A stretch of 64,000 nt of DNA, taken from positions 35,607 through 99,606 of the forward strand of contig CBJLMB010000022.1 in assembly GCA_966424055.1 (NCBI GenBank), written 5' to 3'. Shown here piece by piece: positions 37,178 to 46,234 of this stretch. The position numbers and the translations under genes are program-made. Origin of the DNA: Deminuibacter sp966424055. GTDB lineage: Bacteria; Bacteroidota; Bacteroidia; Chitinophagales; Chitinophagaceae. The first letter of the stretch is position 1. Every line of letters begins with the position of its first letter. Under the pieces are notes generated by a model, which saw nothing but the letters and a program-made list of their open reading frames with translations, had not been told where the DNA came from and made no database searches.

Positions 37178-40100
37178 TTGCGAATACGTTCATAAAAAGA
37201 CCTGTTACAGCTATTGTGCTATCGATCGTGCTCACGATCTCCGGGCTTATTTGCCTGGTAAACCTGCCGCTTGACCAGTTCCCGAAAATCACGCCACCAG
37301 GTGTAGGTATCTCAGCCAACTATACAGGCGCTGATGCGCAAACAGTAGAACAAACCGTTACCATACCTATAGAAGAACAGGTGAATGGCGTACCGGGTAT
37401 GACCTATATGCAAAGCACCAATACACAAAGCGGCTCTTCCAACATCAGTGTTACCTTTGATGTAGGTACCAATGTAAATGTAGCCACCCTCAATGTGCAA
37501 AACCGTGTAGGACTTGCCACACCGATCTTGCCATCGGTGGTTGGCCAGCTGGGTGTAACTGTGCGCGCACGTAACCCTGACCAGTTGATGAACCTGGCGA
37601 TATTCTCACCCAATGGCACACATGATATCCGGTTCCTGGACAATTATGCTTCTACTTTTATTGTAGATGCATTGCTGCGTGTACCGGGTGTGGGCGATGT
37701 GCAGTCGCGCGGCAATCCTTTCAGTATGCGCATATGGATGGACCCTAAAAAAATGGCCTCCTATGGTTTGATGCCTGCAGATGTGTTAGCCGCCCTGCAA
37801 AAACAGAACGTGTATATCGCTGGTGGTTCAGTTGGTGCTCCCCCGCAGCATGGCACACAAACCCATGAATATACCATTACGGTGAACAGCCTCATGAGCA
37901 AACCCGGGGAATATGAAAAAGTAGTGGTCAAAAACATACAGGGTACAGGTGAAATGATCTACCTGAAAGATATTGCCAGGGTGGAGCTGGGCACCTTCTC
38001 CTATTCCAATGCAGGCTATGCCGATGGAAGACGCGCCACCACCATCATGGTATACCAGTCGCCTACCAGTAATGCCCTGCAAACGGCCGAGAACGTGTAT
38101 GCCGCGCTAAAAGAACTGAAAAAATCCTTTCCACCAGATGTGGATTATTCTGTTCCGTTTGAAAACGTGACCATCATCCGGGTATCGATCAACGAAGTGG
38201 TGAAAACGCTGTTTGAAGCGCTGGGACTGGTAGCGATCGTGGTGTTTCTTTTCCTGCAGAACTGGCGTTCTGCATTGATTCCCATCATTGCCATACCCGT
38301 ATCCATCATCAGTACCTTTATCTTATTTATCCCGCTGGGTTTTACCATCAATACCCTTACCCTGTTTGGTTTTGTACTGGCCATCGGTATAGTGGTGGAT
38401 GATGCGATCATCGTGGTGGAAGCGGTACAGCATTTTATTGATAACGAAGGCATGTCGCCCAAGGAGGCCACATACCATGCCATGAAAGAAATATCCGCAC
38501 CGGTGGTGGCCATTGCGCTTATCCTGGCATCGGTGTTTGTGCCGGTGGGCTTTATCCCGGGAATCACCGGAAAACTGTACCAGCAGTTTGCCATTACCAT
38601 TGCCATCTCGGTGGTGATATCGGCATTCATCGCTTTATCGCTCACGCCTGCTTTGTGTACCTTATTATTAAGGCCTACACATATCAGCAAAAAATCAAAG
38701 CATTTAGATAAGTTCTTCTTCCGTTTTAACAGCTGGGTGGATAAGATCACCGGGCAATATGCCAATGGTGTAAGGTATTGTATCAAAAAACCAAGGTATG
38801 TTGTGATAGTGCTGGCATGTATTTGTATAGGCGCTGTTTTCCTGTTCAAGCAAAAGCCCACGGGCTTTATTCCTTCGGAAGATGGCGGACGGATCATGAT
38901 CGGTATTCAATTACCGGAAGGAACTGCCAACACACAAACGGATGCTGTATTGCAGCGGATCATGAAGATCGTTGCTGAAACCCCTGGTGTATTGCATTAC
39001 AATGCTATTTCGGGAATGAATGTACTGAGCGGCGGCGCTACTTCCAACGGCGCCAGTATCTTTTGCATGTTGAAGCCCTGGGACGAACGCCCCACACCTG
39101 AAACGCAGATACCGGGTATTATGAACGTGATCAGGAAAAGGATTACGGCAGCGGGTATCAAAAATGCAGATGTGAAAGTGAATGCCTCTCCTCCCATCCG
39201 GGGCCTGGGTACAGCAGCCGGTTTCAGCATACAAATAGAACAGGGAAACACCAACGATGATATTCACCAGTTTGAAACCGTGATGAACAGGTTTGTGGCT
39301 GCTTTAAGAAAAGAACCGGCTACTGCCACTGCCTATTGCAATTATTCCGCGCATACACCTGCTTTTGACTTGTCGCTCGACAGGGAGAAATGCCAGAAAA
39401 TGGGTGTTAATGTTTCAGATGTATTCAGCACCATACAAGGTTATATGGGCAGCCGGCTGGTGGGTAATTTTACCCTGTATAACCGTACCTATCGCGTAAT
39501 TATCCAGTCTGATACACTGACACGTGCCCTGATATCTGACCTGGAAAAATACTATGTACGCAATGCTGCCGGGGAAATGCTGCCCTTGAGCACCCTGGTG
39601 AATTACAAACCTATTTCCATTGCGCCGCTGATCACGCATTTCAATATCTTCCGATCTGCCGAAGTAGATGGCTCTACCCCACTGGGTTATAGTACAGGAC
39701 AAAGTATTGAAACACTGAAACAGATTGCTGCAAAGGTTTTACCCAAGGGATATACGTATGAATTTTCAGGACTGAGCTACCAGGAAATAAAAGCCGGATC
39801 AATGACGGTGTATATTTTCCTGTTCTCCATCATTTTTGTTTTTCTTTTCCTGGCAGCATTGTACGAGAGCTGGTCGGTGCCTTTTTCTGTGATGCTCGCC
39901 GTGCCCATCAGTGCTTTTGGTGCTATCTTCGCACTGACCACTGTACCGGCATTGTCGAATAATGTGTATGCACAAATCGGACTGATCACGCTTATCGGCC
40001 TGTCTGCCAAGAACGCCATATTGATTGTAGAATTTGCCAAAGTGCGTGTAGACCGCGGTGAAGACCTGATCCAATCCATCACAGAAGCCGTTCGTTTACG

Positions 40101-40419
40101 GTTACGCCCGATTATCATGACCTCTCTCGCTTTTATTTTTGGTGTGATGCCCCTGGTACTGGCAGAAGGTGCCGGCGCCCAGTCACGCAAAACCATCGGT
40201 GTTGTTGTGCAGGGGGGTATGGTGGCATCTTCCTGCATCGCCATTTTTATTGTACCGGTACTGTTTGTACTGTTCACCAGGTTGAGTTATGGAAAAAAGA
40301 AACTGGCCTGGCTCCGCGCCAATCATGACCTGCTGATGGAGAAAGAAAGAAAAGTGGAATCCCAAAGTATAGATCCCGAGCTGGAATATGATATTGCGCA
40401 GGCGAGGGAGGGGAAATAA
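37174..40419 (+). CDS. RND efflux permease 2 (AcrB/HAE1 type)
   Basis: A 1081-residue paralogue of the preceding permease, alike along its whole length and with the same motifs: 'FIKRPVTAIVLSIVLTISGL', 'GIVVDDAIIVVEAV' and 'GLSAKNAILIVEFAKV'. Both retain the proton-relay residues. The translational overlap with permease 1 and the single adaptor suggest a mixed trimer as in MdtBC, or two alternative pumps sharing one adaptor. Which applies cannot be told from sequence. It is the last gene of the operon. Confidence 0.95.
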   Translation: MIANTFIKRPVTAIVLSIVLTISGLICLVNLPLDQFPKITPPGVGISANYTGADAQTVEQTVTIPIEEQVNGVPGMTYMQSTNTQSGSSNISVTFDVGTNVNVATLNVQNRVGLATPILPSVVGQLGVTVRARNPDQLMNLAIFSPNGTHDIRFLDNYASTFIVDALLRVPGVGDVQSRGNPFSMRIWMDPKKMASYGLMPADVLAALQKQNVYIAGGSVGAPPQHGTQTHEYTITVNSLMSKPGEYEKVVVKNIQGTGEMIYLKDIARVELGTFSYSNAGYADGRRATTIMVYQSPTSNALQTAENVYAALKELKKSFPPDVDYSVPFENVTIIRVSINEVVKTLFEALGLVAIVVFLFLQNWRSALIPIIAIPVSIISTFILFIPLGFTINTLTLFGFVLAIGIVVDDAIIVVEAVQHFIDNEGMSPKEATYHAMKEISAPVVAIALILASVFVPVGFIPGITGKLYQQFAITIAISVVISAFIALSLTPALCTLLLRPTHISKKSKHLDKFFFRFNSWVDKITGQYANGVRYCIKKPRYVVIVLACICIGAVFLFKQKPTGFIPSEDGGRIMIGIQLPEGTANTQTDAVLQRIMKIVAETPGVLHYNAISGMNVLSGGATSNGASIFCMLKPWDERPTPETQIPGIMNVIRKRITAAGIKNADVKVNASPPIRGLGTAAGFSIQIEQGNTNDDIHQFETVMNRFVAALRKEPATATAYCNYSAHTPAFDLSLDREKCQKMGVNVSDVFSTIQGYMGSRLVGNFTLYNRTYRVIIQSDTLTRALISDLEKYYVRNAAGEMLPLSTLVNYKPISIAPLITHFNIFRSAEVDGSTPLGYSTGQSIETLKQIAAKVLPKGYTYEFSGLSYQEIKAGSMTVYIFLFSIIFVFLFLAALYESWSVPFSVMLAVPISAFGAIFALTTVPALSNNVYAQIGLITLIGLSAKNAILIVEFAKVRVDRGEDLIQSITEAVRLRLRPIIMTSLAFIFGVMPLVLAEGAGAQSRKTIGVVVQGGMVASSCIAIFIVPVLFVLFTRLSYGKKKLAWLRANHDLLMEKERKVESQSIDPELEYDIAQAREGK

Positions 40420-40424
40420 GGGGG

Positions 40425-40500
40425 ATAGGTGTTTCAAGAGTTTCAATGTTCCAGGGTTTCAATGTTTCAGGGTTTAAGGTTTAAGGTTTAATGTTTAAGG
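40425..40500. repeat. Degenerate short tandem repeats after the efflux operon
   Basis: Five or six imperfect copies of a 'gtttcaatgttccaggg' word run into 'gtttaaggtttaaggtttaatg'. They are of the same kind as the repeats at 3950-4110 and lie immediately after the operon's stop codon. Confidence 0.7.
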
Positions 40501-40593
40501 TGATTTTGTTGCTGTGCACTGTTCATTGTGGGGAGGTTAAGCCGGCGAAGTAATCTTGTGCCTTGCAATGGGAGTTGTTAATGGGGGTGTTAT

Positions 40594-40707
40594 TTATCGT
40601 TGTACTGGTTTAGCAATATGGGCAAACCAGAACAATAAATCCCGGCTTATAACTGGATAGATGACATTCGTATCCAGTACGGCTGTAAACCGGACACTAT
40701 GAATCAT
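40594..40707 (-). pseudogene. Truncated PIN-domain toxin
   Basis: An ATG at 40707 opens MIHSVRFTAVLDTNVIYPVI followed by SRDLLFWFAH, the exact style of a PIN ribonuclease toxin N-terminus including its first catalytic Asp (L-D-T-N). Homology stops near 40618, after only 30 residues, and the frame ends at 40594. The remaining PIN domain with the other acidic residues is gone, so it cannot be active. The start overlaps the end of the antitoxin remnant, the normal arrangement for this type of pair. Confidence 0.75.
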
Positions 40708-40927
40708 ACAATCCTGTTTCTTCGTCTGAATGCATCATATTGATGATATGTTGCTTTTGGTTTTCCTTCATTTAATTTTTATATTGAAGAACATCCTCAA
40801 GCATGATCCTCCGGTGTTTTCCTACTTTAGTGTATTCAATCTTTCCTTCTTCCAGTAACTTAACCAAATGGGGCCTTGAACATCCCGGTATTTCGGCCGC
40901 TTTCTGGGTGGTTACCTCTGTAATATT
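40697..40927 (-). pseudogene. Truncated excisionase-type antitoxin
   Basis: The frame reads ITEVTTQKAAEIPGCSRPHL then VKLLEEGKIEYTKVGKHRRI, a MerR/excisionase-like helix-turn-helix found in antitoxins paired with PIN toxins. After LQYKN there is an in-frame TAA, then the expected tail (MKENQKQ...EETGLYDS). The N-terminus is cut exactly where repeat A1 begins ('taatattaag'). Both the truncation and the stop mark it as dead. Confidence 0.75.
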
Positions 40928-41062
40928 AAGCTATACAGGATGCGCGAGTGGCGAGAGGTTGCTACCGCAACCGTGAATCGCCAGTGGGTAGTACTGCATC
41001 CCCTTGCGCCACCGGAGAACTCGCGATTCACGGCGCGATAGCGCAACTTACCACTCGCGCCA
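40921..41062. repeat. Palindromic repeat family A, copy A1
   Basis: A left flank (taatattaagctatacagga) leads into a core from 40942 to 41060. Terminal arms GCGCGAGTGG/CCACTCGCGC enclose a hairpin (GGTTGC-TACC-GCAACC), a long stem with GTGAATCGC/GCGATTCAC, and a small GCGC-GATA-GCGC hairpin. Three more copies lie at 52.5-53.0 kb. ORFs on both strands here are by-products of the palindrome. It sits just upstream of the second SusC operon. Confidence 0.85.
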
Positions 41063-41143
41063 TCTACACTTACCATTTCATATCCTTCAGCGCCTGCCGG
41101 GCAAAAGGTTGTAAAATATTTGGCAGTATAAAAAAAGATATAG

Positions 41144-41174
41144 ATTTTTACAGCATAACAGAACAGAACAGAAT
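41144..41174 (+). promoter_or_regulatory. Shared upstream motif of the second carbohydrate locus (copy 1)
   Basis: ATTTTTACA followed after a few bases by ACAGAACAGAACAGAAT (41158-41174). The same combination occurs at 48885-48914, upstream of the first glycosidase-like gene. It is a candidate binding site or transcription start region shared by two transcripts of the locus. Confidence 0.45.
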
Positions 41175-41273
41175 AAAACAAATGCTGCTCTGTGTCGATT
41201 GTTCATTGCCGGCTTAAACACTCCTTAAGCTTGCCGTACCGTTTATTCAACACTCAAAAACCAAACTAACGTT

Positions 41274-44200
41274 ATGCATGCCAGACTTGCTTTTTATGCA
41301 GCCCTGCGTAAACTTTTATGGGCATGGCTGCTGTTTTGCTCCCTTCACAGTTCGGGACAAACCCTGAAAAAAATATCCGGCAGGATAACAGATAACAACG
41401 GGAAAGGATTGCCCGGTGTAACTGTCGTGATCAGGGGCAGCGGCAAAACCAGTTTATCAGATTCTGCCGGCCATTATTCACTGCCTATTGATCCGCATGA
41501 TGCAGCCCTGCTCTTCTCCTACCTGGGTTATGCCGATAAGGAAATTACACTGGGTACAGCCAGTACAGTGGATGTGCAGCTGATACCCGAATCGAGGTTG
41601 CTCAATGATGTAGTGGTGATCGGGTATGGTACCCGTAAAAAGGCCAACCTCACCGGCTCTGTAGCTTCTATCAGCGGCAAGGAACTGGAAAAATCACCTG
41701 TTGCCAACTTGTCCAATTCTATTGCAGGACAAGTACCGGGACTGATCGTCAATAGCCGTAGTGGTGAACCAGGTAATGACAATGCCGATGTGTTTATCAG
41801 GGGGAAAAGTACCCTGGGCAGCACAGGTGCATTGGTAGTGATAGATGGCATACCCGACCGCGCCGGCGGTTTTAACAGGCTGAACCCTGCAGATATTGAA
41901 AGCTTCACCGTGATCAAAGATGCTACTGCCGCCATTTATGGTGCACGCGCGGCCAATGGTGTTATCCTCATCACCACCAGGCGCGGTCGTTCAGGGAAAA
42001 CTGCGTTTACTGCAGGCACCAACTGGGGGTTAACACAACCCACCCGTGTTCCTAAAATGCTGAATGCATACCAATATGCTGTCGCCAATAATGAATACGA
42101 TGCACTGGTAGGCCAGCAACAAACCTGGACAGATGCAGATATCCAGAAATTCAAAGATGGCACCGACCCGCTGGGTCATCCCAGCAGCAACTGGTGGGAT
42201 GCGATCATGAAAACCTGGACCCTCCAGCAGAACCATGTGGTTACGCTCAGTGGCGGAACAGATAAGTTGAAATATTTTCTCTCGGGGCAATATGAAAAAC
42301 AGGATGGTATTTACCGCGAGAATGCTGCTTTTTATAAACAGGCGCAAACCAGGGCCAATATCGATATCAATGTAACCGATAATTTTAAAGTGGGCGTGGA
42401 TGTATCTTTCCGCAATGAATTCCGCAATGCAGCCAAACCGGGTTATGATGCGGGTGGTATTTTCAGGGAGCTGTGGCTGGCTTATCCATACCTTGTACCC
42501 AGGTACCCGAACGGATTGGTGGGTGTGGGTATTGGCGGCGGACCTGATAATAGCATGGTTTATGTTACATCCGGCGAAGCCGGTTACCAGCATTTTACCA
42601 CCAATTATCTTCAAACCAAAGCGAGCTTCCGCTGGGATCTGCCGGCTATTACACGCGGCCTGTATGTAGATGGCTATTATGCATATGATTATACTATATC
42701 GAAAACCACCGCATTTACCAAAACACCACTACCTGCCTACCGTTATGATGTGAACACCGGCAATTATATACGCATCCCTTCTTCCATCACGCCTTCTTTA
42801 TCAGAAGAGCGAGGTGATGTATCGCAGAAACTGCTGAACCTGCGGCTGGGTTACTCAGGCAAATTCGGCGATCATGCAATTGAAACCTTTGCGGCATTTG
42901 AACGCTTCCAGGGTTTTACGGATATCATAGATGCATCGCGCATCAACTATATCAGCAATAACCTCGACCAGCTTTTTGCCGGCAGCCTGGTGGGGCAGCA
43001 GAACAATTCTGCTGCGGCACAGGCGGCACGCATCAATTTCATCGGGCGTGTATCGTATAATTACCACAACCGCTACCTGCTCGATTACAATATGCGTTAC
43101 GATGGTTCGCAGAATTTTCCCGCGGGAAAACGTTATGGCTTTTTCCCTGGTGTTTCAGCAGCCTGGCGTATTTCGCAGGAAGATTTTTTTCATTCAGCTG
43201 TTATCAGCGACCTGAAACTCCGCGCTTCCTGGGGTAAAACCGGTAATGATAATGTATCGGCATTTAACTACCTGCAAACTTATTTACTGGGTACAGGTTA
43301 CGGGTATTCGCTGGGTAGTGATGCACACCAGGTATCTTCTATTGTGCTGGGGCCAACGCCCAACCCCAATATCACCTGGGAAGTGGCTACTACAACAGAT
43401 ATAGCGCTTGAATCGCAGTTCTTCAAAGGCAAGCTGGGACTGAGCATTGATTATTTCAGGTCGATGCGTTCCAATATCCTCATCACGCGCGCAGAATCGG
43501 TTCCGGGTTATACAGGACTTACCCTGCCCAATGAAAACCTGGGCAAAGTACTGAACCGCGGTGTTGAAATAGATGCGTATTACAATAACCGCGTGAACAG
43601 GGATTTTTCTTTTACTATAAGAGGCAATATGACCTTTGCGCGGAACAAGGTGATTTTTATGGATGAAGCAAAGGATGTACCCGCCTATCAGCGCAAAACA
43701 AATATCCCTATCGATGCCTGGTTCCTTTACCAGTCAAACGGTATTTACCAGAACCAGGATGAGATCAATAAAAGTCCACACCCTGCAGGTACCAAACCCG
43801 GCGATATCCGTTATAAAGACGTGAATGGGGATAACCAGATCAATGATCTTGATAAAGTACGTACCCCTTTGGTGAGAACGCCGGAGATCATGTTTGGTAC
43901 CGGTTTCAGCTGTACATATAAAAACTTTGACTGCAGTATTTTCTTCCAGGGACAGGCCAGGGCAAAAAGTTACCTGGCGCCTGCAGGACTGAATATGCTG
44001 AGCGAGTTCTTCGATGGGCGCTGGCAGAAAGAAGGCGATAACCGTTACCCGCGCAATTTCAATGGCCCTACGGGCAGAACATTTGGTGTGAACACCTACC
44101 CTTCTGATTTCTGGTTGCGCAATGCAGCGTTCATCCGTCTGAAGAATGTGGAACTGGGTTATACCCTACCGGCATCTATGATGAAAAAACTGAGTTTACA

Positions 44201-44345
44201 GGGTGCGCGCATTTATATTAACGGCAACAACCTTTTCTCCATCGATAAATTCGGTCCATCGCTCGACCCGGAAAATCCCAGCGATGTTGGCCAGCACTAT
44301 CCTATTCAACGTGTGATCAATATAGGCGCCAGCCTGAGTTTTTAA
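41274..44345 (+). CDS. SusC/RagA-family TonB-dependent receptor
   Basis: A 1023-residue outer-membrane importer. Signal peptide, then a carboxypeptidase-regulatory-like domain (KKISGRITDNNGKGLPGVTV), the plug with 'LNDVVVIGYGTRKKANLTGSV' and 'FTVIKDATAAIYGARAANGV', and the barrel with an aromatic final strand (RVINIGASLSF). It heads a locus of SusC, SusD, GntR-type regulator, symporter and two glycosidase-like proteins. The SusD gene follows after 18 bp. No STN domain is seen. Confidence 0.95.
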   Translation: MHARLAFYAALRKLLWAWLLFCSLHSSGQTLKKISGRITDNNGKGLPGVTVVIRGSGKTSLSDSAGHYSLPIDPHDAALLFSYLGYADKEITLGTASTVDVQLIPESRLLNDVVVIGYGTRKKANLTGSVASISGKELEKSPVANLSNSIAGQVPGLIVNSRSGEPGNDNADVFIRGKSTLGSTGALVVIDGIPDRAGGFNRLNPADIESFTVIKDATAAIYGARAANGVILITTRRGRSGKTAFTAGTNWGLTQPTRVPKMLNAYQYAVANNEYDALVGQQQTWTDADIQKFKDGTDPLGHPSSNWWDAIMKTWTLQQNHVVTLSGGTDKLKYFLSGQYEKQDGIYRENAAFYKQAQTRANIDINVTDNFKVGVDVSFRNEFRNAAKPGYDAGGIFRELWLAYPYLVPRYPNGLVGVGIGGGPDNSMVYVTSGEAGYQHFTTNYLQTKASFRWDLPAITRGLYVDGYYAYDYTISKTTAFTKTPLPAYRYDVNTGNYIRIPSSITPSLSEERGDVSQKLLNLRLGYSGKFGDHAIETFAAFERFQGFTDIIDASRINYISNNLDQLFAGSLVGQQNNSAAAQAARINFIGRVSYNYHNRYLLDYNMRYDGSQNFPAGKRYGFFPGVSAAWRISQEDFFHSAVISDLKLRASWGKTGNDNVSAFNYLQTYLLGTGYGYSLGSDAHQVSSIVLGPTPNPNITWEVATTTDIALESQFFKGKLGLSIDYFRSMRSNILITRAESVPGYTGLTLPNENLGKVLNRGVEIDAYYNNRVNRDFSFTIRGNMTFARNKVIFMDEAKDVPAYQRKTNIPIDAWFLYQSNGIYQNQDEINKSPHPAGTKPGDIRYKDVNGDNQINDLDKVRTPLVRTPEIMFGTGFSCTYKNFDCSIFFQGQARAKSYLAPAGLNMLSEFFDGRWQKEGDNRYPRNFNGPTGRTFGVNTYPSDFWLRNAAFIRLKNVELGYTLPASMMKKLSLQGARIYINGNNLFSIDKFGPSLDPENPSDVGQHYPIQRVINIGASLSF

Positions 44346-44363
44346 ACCGAAAAAGAAATTCAT

Positions 44364-46070
44364 ATGAACACTATACATACAAAACAGCCTGTTCAAATCA
44401 AAACAGCAAGCCTGCACCGGCGGCAAAACCATGCAGGGCTGGTATTGCTGGTATGCGGGCTGTTGATGCTTTTGTCTTCCTGTAAAAAAACACTGGACCT
44501 GCAACCGCTGGATGCTTATTCAGGCAATGATGTGTGGACAGATCCCAAACTGGCGGAAGTATTTGTAAATGGCATTTACGATCAAACCGTGCTGGGTTAT
44601 AAAGATGGAGGTATGGGATGGTCGGCGCAAACCGATGAGCTGTACAGCAATTTCGGTTGGGAAAATGAAAACATGTATATGCGTGGGGAAGCTACGCCTG
44701 ATAACCAGGGTTCCAATACACTCAATTTCTGGCCGCAGTTGTACACCTCTATCCGTTATGCCAATATTTTTTTCAGCAATATCGGCCGTATGGATACTAG
44801 CAGTAATGGCGACCAGGTGCGCCGCATGAAAGGGGAAGTGTATTTTTTACGGGCCCTGGCCTATTTTGAACTGCTGAAGCGTTTTGGTGGTGTACCACTT
44901 ATTACCAAAGTATACGATGTGGCCGATAAAAACTTTACAGAAAAAAGAGCCAGCTGGACAGAGACGAAAAATTTTATCCTGGCCGATATTACACAGGCAT
45001 TGCAACTGCTGCCATTCGCCTATACCAGTGATAACGATAAAGGCCGCATAACAGCGGGCGCTGCACTGGCCCTGAAATCGAGGCTGCTACTGTATGCTGC
45101 CAGCCCCTATTTCAATACCAGCAACGACCGCCAGTTATGGCAGCAGGCCAAGGATGCTGCTAAAGCGGTGATCGATTACAATGGCAGTATGTACAGCCTG
45201 TATGGTGACGCATCCAAAGGCACTTACAACAATACCTTTCTTGATTTTTTCAACAGTGAAATCATCTTTGCGCGTGTGTACAGTGGCCTGGTAAAAGCCG
45301 ACCGGTACAATACCGTAAGCCGCGACCTGAGCCCGAATGGTTACAATGGCTATAGTGCCTACAATGTATTGCAGCAGATGGTAGATGATTTTGAAATGGC
45401 CGATGGTAGTGTTTTCAGCTGGAATAACCCAGTTGAGGCCAGTGCACCCTATACCGGCAGGGAGCCCCGTTTTTATGCCGATGTGCTGGCCAATAACCAA
45501 CAGTTCAAAGGCCGCCTTACACAGTTTTATGAAGGAGGTGACGATTCACCGCAAAGCCCCTACTCACCCTGGAATGCCTCTAAAACACGCTACTGTGTAC
45601 GCAAAATGGTGGATGAAAAAACTGACTGGAACAAACAGGACTATGCCGCTTCACAATGGGTGGTGTTCCGCCTGTCGGAAATATACCTGAACTATGCTGA
45701 AGCCTGTGCCGCACTGGGTGAAGAAGGCGAAGCGCTGAACTACCTGAATAAAATACGCACACAAAAAGCCGGGCTGCCACCCGTAACAGCAGCAGGCTCT
45801 GCACTGATGGATAAAATACGGCACGAGCGCAGGATAGAACTGTGTTTTGAAGGACACCGGTTTTTCGACCTTCGCAGGTGGGGTATGGCAGAAAAAGGAT
45901 CGGAAGATGCAGGCGGTATCATCATCCGCAAACAACCCGACGGATCATTCACCTACCAGCGTATGGTGGTGCAGGACAGAACCTGGCAGCCTGGTTTTTA
46001 CTACTATCCCATACCTCGTACGGAGATACAGAAAAATCCGGCTATTACACAGAATGCAGGCTATAACTGA
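44364..46070 (+). CDS. SusD/RagB-family glycan-binding lipoprotein
   Basis: A 568-residue lipoprotein; the lipobox LLMLLSSC sits unusually late (Cys near residue 39) behind a basic leader of about 25 residues (MNTIHTKQPVQIKT...). SusD motifs: 'MKGEVYFLRALAYFELLKRFGGVPLITKVYD', 'VFRLSEIYLNYAEACAALGE', 'IRHERRIELCFEGHRFFDLRRWG' and 'YYYPIPRTEIQKNPAITQNAGY'. It is the surface partner of the SusC protein encoded just upstream. Confidence 0.95.
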   Translation: MNTIHTKQPVQIKTASLHRRQNHAGLVLLVCGLLMLLSSCKKTLDLQPLDAYSGNDVWTDPKLAEVFVNGIYDQTVLGYKDGGMGWSAQTDELYSNFGWENENMYMRGEATPDNQGSNTLNFWPQLYTSIRYANIFFSNIGRMDTSSNGDQVRRMKGEVYFLRALAYFELLKRFGGVPLITKVYDVADKNFTEKRASWTETKNFILADITQALQLLPFAYTSDNDKGRITAGAALALKSRLLLYAASPYFNTSNDRQLWQQAKDAAKAVIDYNGSMYSLYGDASKGTYNNTFLDFFNSEIIFARVYSGLVKADRYNTVSRDLSPNGYNGYSAYNVLQQMVDDFEMADGSVFSWNNPVEASAPYTGREPRFYADVLANNQQFKGRLTQFYEGGDDSPQSPYSPWNASKTRYCVRKMVDEKTDWNKQDYAASQWVVFRLSEIYLNYAEACAALGEEGEALNYLNKIRTQKAGLPPVTAAGSALMDKIRHERRIELCFEGHRFFDLRRWGMAEKGSEDAGGIIIRKQPDGSFTYQRMVVQDRTWQPGFYYYPIPRTEIQKNPAITQNAGYN

Positions 46071-46135
46071 TTGCTATATTTGCAAAGCTTATATTTATGC
46101 ACCTAATTCACCCCGCTGTGGAAGCAGGTTGAACA

Positions 46136-46170
46136 GGCAGGCATGCACCAATATGGGCAGTATGCCTGCC
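46136..46170. terminator. Inverted repeat after the SusD gene
   Basis: GGCAGGCAT (46136-46144) and ATGCCTGCC (46162-46170) pair perfectly across 17 bases, 66 bp after the SusD stop. No T run follows, so it may be a processing or attenuating hairpin, or an operator, rather than a classic terminator. Confidence 0.4.
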
Positions 46171-46185
46171 GGTATACAAAGCAAA

Positions 46186-46207
46186 ATGGTAAAGAATATT
46201 TTACCAT
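46186..46207. promoter_or_regulatory. Candidate operator of the GntR-type regulator
   Basis: ATGGTAAA-GAATAT-TTTACCAT is a perfect 8-6-8 palindrome, ending 27 bp before the regulator's TTG start. Size and symmetry suit a dimeric GntR-type winged helix, so it is a plausible autoregulatory site. Confidence 0.5.
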
Positions 46208-46234
46208 GACCACAGTTGATAAAATTGAGCAGCA

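Noticed and set aside
38145..38897. 250-codon minus-strand ORF opposite the second RND permease
   Set aside because: Long antisense ORFs are expected opposite membrane-protein genes; the sense protein is clearly real and the antisense product has no family features.
40921..41062. Retron or group II intron RNA
   Set aside because: No reverse transcriptase gene is nearby and the structure is a symmetric palindrome without intron domains.
40912..41217. Overlapping 89-codon ORFs on both strands
   Set aside because: They are translations of repeat A1 and its flanks, parallel to those in the array at 52.5 kb.
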